Assembly: GCA_039881145.1 (NCBI GenBank)
Contig: JAYKKI010000067.1
Location: 382,001 to 446,000, forward strand
Direction of reading: 5' to 3'
DNA length: 64,000 bases
Source of the DNA: Druceiella hillmani
Taxonomy: Eukaryota; Arthropoda; Insecta; Lepidoptera; Hepialidae
Shown piece after piece: positions 60,410-64,000 of the stretch. Under the pieces are notes generated by a model. That model had not been told where the DNA came from. It made no database searches and saw only the letters and a program-made list of their open reading frames with translations. Made by a program: the position numbers and the translations under genes. Position 1 is the first letter of the stretch, and each line of letters starts with the position of its first letter.

Positions 60410-63400
60410 TTAAGGTGGGGTAGCGGCATTTCTTCTTGCGAGCTTTACTTCATAATAGTGGTGAACGACATGGCGACGTTTTATTTATAGTGTTAAAGAA
60501 TTTCGCCCATTTATTTTGATAATTTTATAGGGTCCTTTCCAAATAGGAAAAAGGGCTTTGCGCAACCTGAGGTGGTTTCTGAGATAGACGTAGTCTCCAA
60601 CTTGATATTTTACGAGACGGGTGTGAGAGTCATAGTAGGTTTTTGAATTTTCTTTTGATGTTTGAATGTTTTCGAGGGCTTTTTCCCTGGAATACTTAAG
60701 ACGGTGTTGTAGCATTTTTATGTAGTCGGGGTAAGTGGCGTCAGGGGTAGTATCGTAAATAGAATTAGGTATAAATGGCTTATGACCGAACAATAGTTCA
60801 TAAGGGGAATAGTGAGTGTTGTAAGCTAGCATCGCGGTATAAACGTATCTTGACCAATTATCTTGGTTATCATTGATGTATGATTTTAAATATTCTTTGA
60901 GGGTGGAATGGCTACGTTCTAAGGCTCCTTGGGTCTGAGGGTGATATGGCGATGCCCATAATTGTTTTATTTTTAGGAAATCACAGGTCCTTTTAAAATC
61001 TGTTAGGATTGTTTTGGGTATACCAAATAAAGATATAAAATGTACTAAGCACTCGCTAGTTTCTTCAGCGGTGGTGCTTCGAATAGGATAGGCTGCTGAA
61101 AATTTTGTAAGGTCGTCTTGTAGTGTTAGGATATATTGGAGTTTTGTTTCTCCGGATTCAGGTAAGGGTCCCACTATATCTAGGGCTAATCGTTGGAATG
61201 GGGCGGTGGATGTGCTAGTGATTTGCATAGGTGCGCGATTTACTTTTCTCAGTGCCTTATTTACTTGGCACGAGGAACATTTCTTTACATAATTTTCAAT
61301 ATCTGTTCGCATATTTTTCCAGTGGTACTATTCTCTTATTCTATCAAACATTCTAGTCGAGCCGAGGTGTCCGGCGACGGGAATGTCGTGATTTTCTTTC
61401 AAGATTTTGGGTATTTCTTTAAGTGAAGGGAATATAATTTGGTTTTTATATATGTGTATTCGTATATCAGTGTTATGGAATAAATATGAGATAATGTTAT
61501 ACAATTTTAAATATGAGTGTATGTCGAAGGGGTTTCTAAAATCTGAAATTGCTCATTCCTTTATAGTTTCACTAGAACATATCAGTAATTCATTTCTTAA
61601 GTTTTTCAGAGTTTCGAACATATCGGTGTATGAGCAAGAATCGAAATGATGAACTTTAGTAAATAGCAGATAGTATGTTTTATTATTAATTTTCAGTGTA
61701 GCGTGAGAGTGTAGTGTTCTTTCTGATTTCATCAGTTCTTGAGAATTTTCATAATTTCCTAGGATTTCCTCGATATATGGCGTGCTTTCATCTAAATCTA
61801 GGGGTACTGGAAATGCAATTGATTTTTGTTGTGTTTTCAGTAGGTTTTCGTTGTATTCGATTATGATTGTATTGAAGTGTGTCTTTTCCGATAAGGATTT
61901 CAGGAATTTGGAATATGACTCTTCGAGGATATCGTCATTAAGTAAAGGATCAAGATTTTCAGGATCAGAGAGAGGTTCTATTACTATGGGTTCAGAAGGA
62001 TTTGGGGATGGAATATTAGTGTCGGTGCTATCAGGTTGAACAGGGTTTACAGGGTAACGAGAGAGAGCGTCAGCCGCAGAGTTTAGTTTTCCTTTTCTAT
62101 AAACAATTCTGTAATCATATTCTTCTAATTTCAAACGCCAACGTTGAAGTTTACTACTTGGGTCCTTGTGATTAAATAACCATTTAAGAGGGCGGTGGTC
62201 GGTAACAATATCAAATGTACGGCCAAAGAGATATGATCGGAAGGTTTTACCACCAAATATGATGGCTAACAACTCCTTTTCTGTCGTGTTGAGATTGCAT
62301 TCACATTTATTAAGTGTTCGAGAAATATATGCAATGAGTCGGTCTTTGCCGATTTCCCCTTGCGAAAGAATCGCGCTGATAGCGTAATTAGATGCGTCAC
62401 AGGTTAATATAAAAGGTTTCGTAAAATCTGGATAAGCAAGTAAAGGAGCAGAGGTTAATTTAGATTTTAAAGTTTCGAAGGCAAGTTGTTGCTCGTTTTC
62501 CCATAAGAACGTTATATCTTTTTTCAGAAGGGTTGTAAGGGGTTTTGCTAATTTTGAAAAGTCGGGAATGAATCTTCGATAATAAGATACGAGACCAAGA
62601 AAAGATTTAACGTCTTTTGGCGATTTGGGTATTGGAAATTCATTGACTGATTTAATTTTTTCAGGATTCGGTTTTACACCCCGTTCAGTTATTATGTGAC
62701 CTAAATAAGCGACTTCTCTGCGTAGAAATTCGCATTTATCGGGTTGAAGTTTAAGGTTGAAATTTCGTAATCGTTCAAAGACAGTAGATAAGTTATCTAT
62801 GTGTGATTTCAGGTCATAGGAATAGATAACGATGTCGTCTAGATAGACAAAGCATCGAATACCTTGAAGGCCGGAGAGAGCAGAATTCATAAGTCGCTGA
62901 AAGGTGGAGGGCGCGTTTTTCAGCCCGAATGGCATACGCGTAAATTCGAAGTGTCCTTAAGGAACACTAAATGCAGTTTTCGGAGCGTCTTCAGCAGACA
63001 TGGGAATCTGATGAAACCCTGAAGCGAGATCGAGGGTTGAAAAATATTTACTCTTGCCTAATTGATCGAGGATTTCGGAAATTTGAGGTATCGGATAAGA
63101 ATCGCCAATAGTGATGTCATTTAATTCTTTGTAGTCGATTACTACTCGCCATATCCTTTCGTTTGAAGCGTCTAATTTTTTGGGAACTATCCAAATAGGA
63201 AATGACCAAGGTGACATAGAGGGTTTAATTATACCCCGATTCAACATTTTATTTATTTGACCGTTCACTTCTTGTTTATGACATTCGGGAAATCTATAGG
63301 ATTTGGTATGGATTGGTATATTTGAAGTTGTCTTAATTTCATGCGCAACGGCATTGGTTTTACTTAATTCGTCTGAAGGCAGGTGAAATATATCGGAATA

Positions 63401-64000
63401 TTGGGAACATACATCGTATAAGGAATTAACTTCTTCGTTATTCAGATGCGAAATTCGGAGTAGATTTAAAACGTCGTTAGTACGTTGAAGTGAGTTCATT
63501 GAGTGAGTTGGCGAGGAAAAATTTGTATTAATTGATAAGCAGGTTTCAGTTTTCAGGGGGGTGAGGTGTAATTTTAAATCGGAATTGACTGAAACAGATT
63601 TTTCAGAAGTATTCACAACAGAAATGTTTACCCGGTTATTACCTTTTACTTGGACTATACAATTTGCTATGAGGAGAGATTCGGAAATGTGCTGATCGAG
63701 TACTATGCCTTCTTTAATTTCGGGATTGGATACCGAACATTCGATTATTGTTTCAGTGCGGGGAGGAATGGTGTACACGGGTTCGGTGAATTGCAATTGT
63801 ATATTAGAGTTATTTATTTTTAGTGTACTAGTATTATAATCAATGATACATTCTGAGTCTGTCATTAAATCGTTACCTAAAATGCGATCGTAATCTAAAT
63901 TAATTTTGTCAACTACGTGAAATTTATATGGTTTTCTTGGTTGGTTTTCCGGAAATAATTGTAAGTCGAATGAGCCCAAGGTATTGGTAGTTTCATTAGA
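60410..64000 (-). pseudogene. pol: Errantivirus pol (protease tail, RT, RNase H, integrase), interrupted
   Basis: The frame enters from the window edge. The protease C-terminal motif RILGNDLM lies at about 63,870-63,900; its active-site DTG is outside. RT follows, with IIKPSMSPWSFPIWIVPKK, RVVIDYKELN and FSTLDLASGFHQIPMS, then FVYLDDIVIYS (catalytic DD) at about 62,820-62,855. RNase H has LTCDASNYAI, TTEKELLAI and TDHRPLKW. Integrase has a His/Cys zinc-binding segment (AGHLG, YHW, CSSC), LALDIVGPL, ILTD and HPQTQGALERSH (D, D, E). Single in-frame stops occur at 62,957-62,959 (TAA, in RT), 61,553-61,555 (TGA, between RNase H and integrase) and 61,328-61,330 (TAG, in the zinc-binding segment). 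TAA at 60,485-60,487 cuts a frame that otherwise continues with basic residues to 60,410. No frameshift separates the pieces. Confidence 0.92.
60485..61312 (-). pseudogene. Integrase part of pol with apparent in-frame losses
   Basis: This open piece starts inside the zinc-binding segment, just after the TAG at 61,328, and covers the catalytic core and C-terminal domain (VKYQVGDYVYLRN, then FPIWKGPYKII). All three acidic residues are readable. However, ILTD is followed at once by FKRTCDFL, where the family has about nine more residues with a conserved Gly-x-x-Phe. Later AYNTHYSPYELLFG is about six residues shorter than usual. Both look like in-frame deletions and the first touches the active site, so the enzyme would be inactive even without the stops. 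Confidence 0.75.

Larger units (their letters stand above)
58034..64000 (-). mobile_element. Errantivirus (gypsy-group LTR retrotransposon with env), 3' part
   Basis: Read leftward from the window edge, the order is protease tail, reverse transcriptase, RNase H, integrase, env, polypurine tract and 3' LTR, as in insect errantiviruses. The 5' LTR, primer-binding site, gag and the protease active site lie beyond 64,000. pol is interrupted and env is intact. The flank beyond the LTR (…ACGCAC, up to 58,033) cannot be compared with the 5' flank, so the target-site duplication is unknown. Confidence 0.95.

Overview
The window looks like A+T-rich, gene-poor nuclear DNA from an insect, most likely a fly. 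The main reasons are an errantivirus-type (insect gypsy-group) retroelement with an envelope gene, remnants of Helitron, mariner-like and non-LTR elements typical of dipteran genomes, and many long (TA)n microsatellites. The species cannot be fixed from the sequence. No complete host gene was found. Two short host-exon candidates are listed at low confidence.

Layout. 1-8,065: a large, diverged inverted duplication. The left arm is 1-3,550 and continues off the window edge, the right arm is 4,945-8,065, and the spacer is about 1.4 kb. 8-18 kb: non-coding DNA with microsatellites, a 139-bp dispersed repeat at 14,002 and small GC-richer islands. 18.4-18.65 kb: further copies of that repeat, head to head. 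18,962-19,870 (-): a 5'-truncated non-LTR retrotransposon. 26,187-27,085 (-): a second, Jockey-like non-LTR remnant. 28-51 kb: five long near-perfect hairpins or foldbacks. 34,205-36,202 (+): a decayed Helitron with helicase motifs and a CTAG-type 3' end. 40.2-40.96 kb: a decayed cysteine-containing coding-like stretch of unknown origin. 46.1-46.3 kb (-): a mariner-like transposase fragment.

58,034-64,000 (-): the 3' part of an errantivirus, cut by the window edge. In its own direction it runs protease tail, reverse transcriptase, RNase H, integrase, env, polypurine tract and 3' LTR (380 bp, TGTTAT...ATAACA). The pol frame has three internal stop codons, a probable fourth near its end, and two apparent in-frame losses in integrase. 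The env frame of 590 codons is intact.

The most interesting observation is the 139-bp repeat family. Its 5' 42 nt can be folded almost exactly like a minimal type-I hammerhead ribozyme: a CUGAAGA box, stem II, a GAAA box, a palindromic 2-bp stem III, a GUC cleavage triplet and a closing CCAC/GUGG stem I. The one deviation is an extra U next to stem II. Next come the large inverted duplication, the intact env beside a broken pol, and the cluster of long hairpins.
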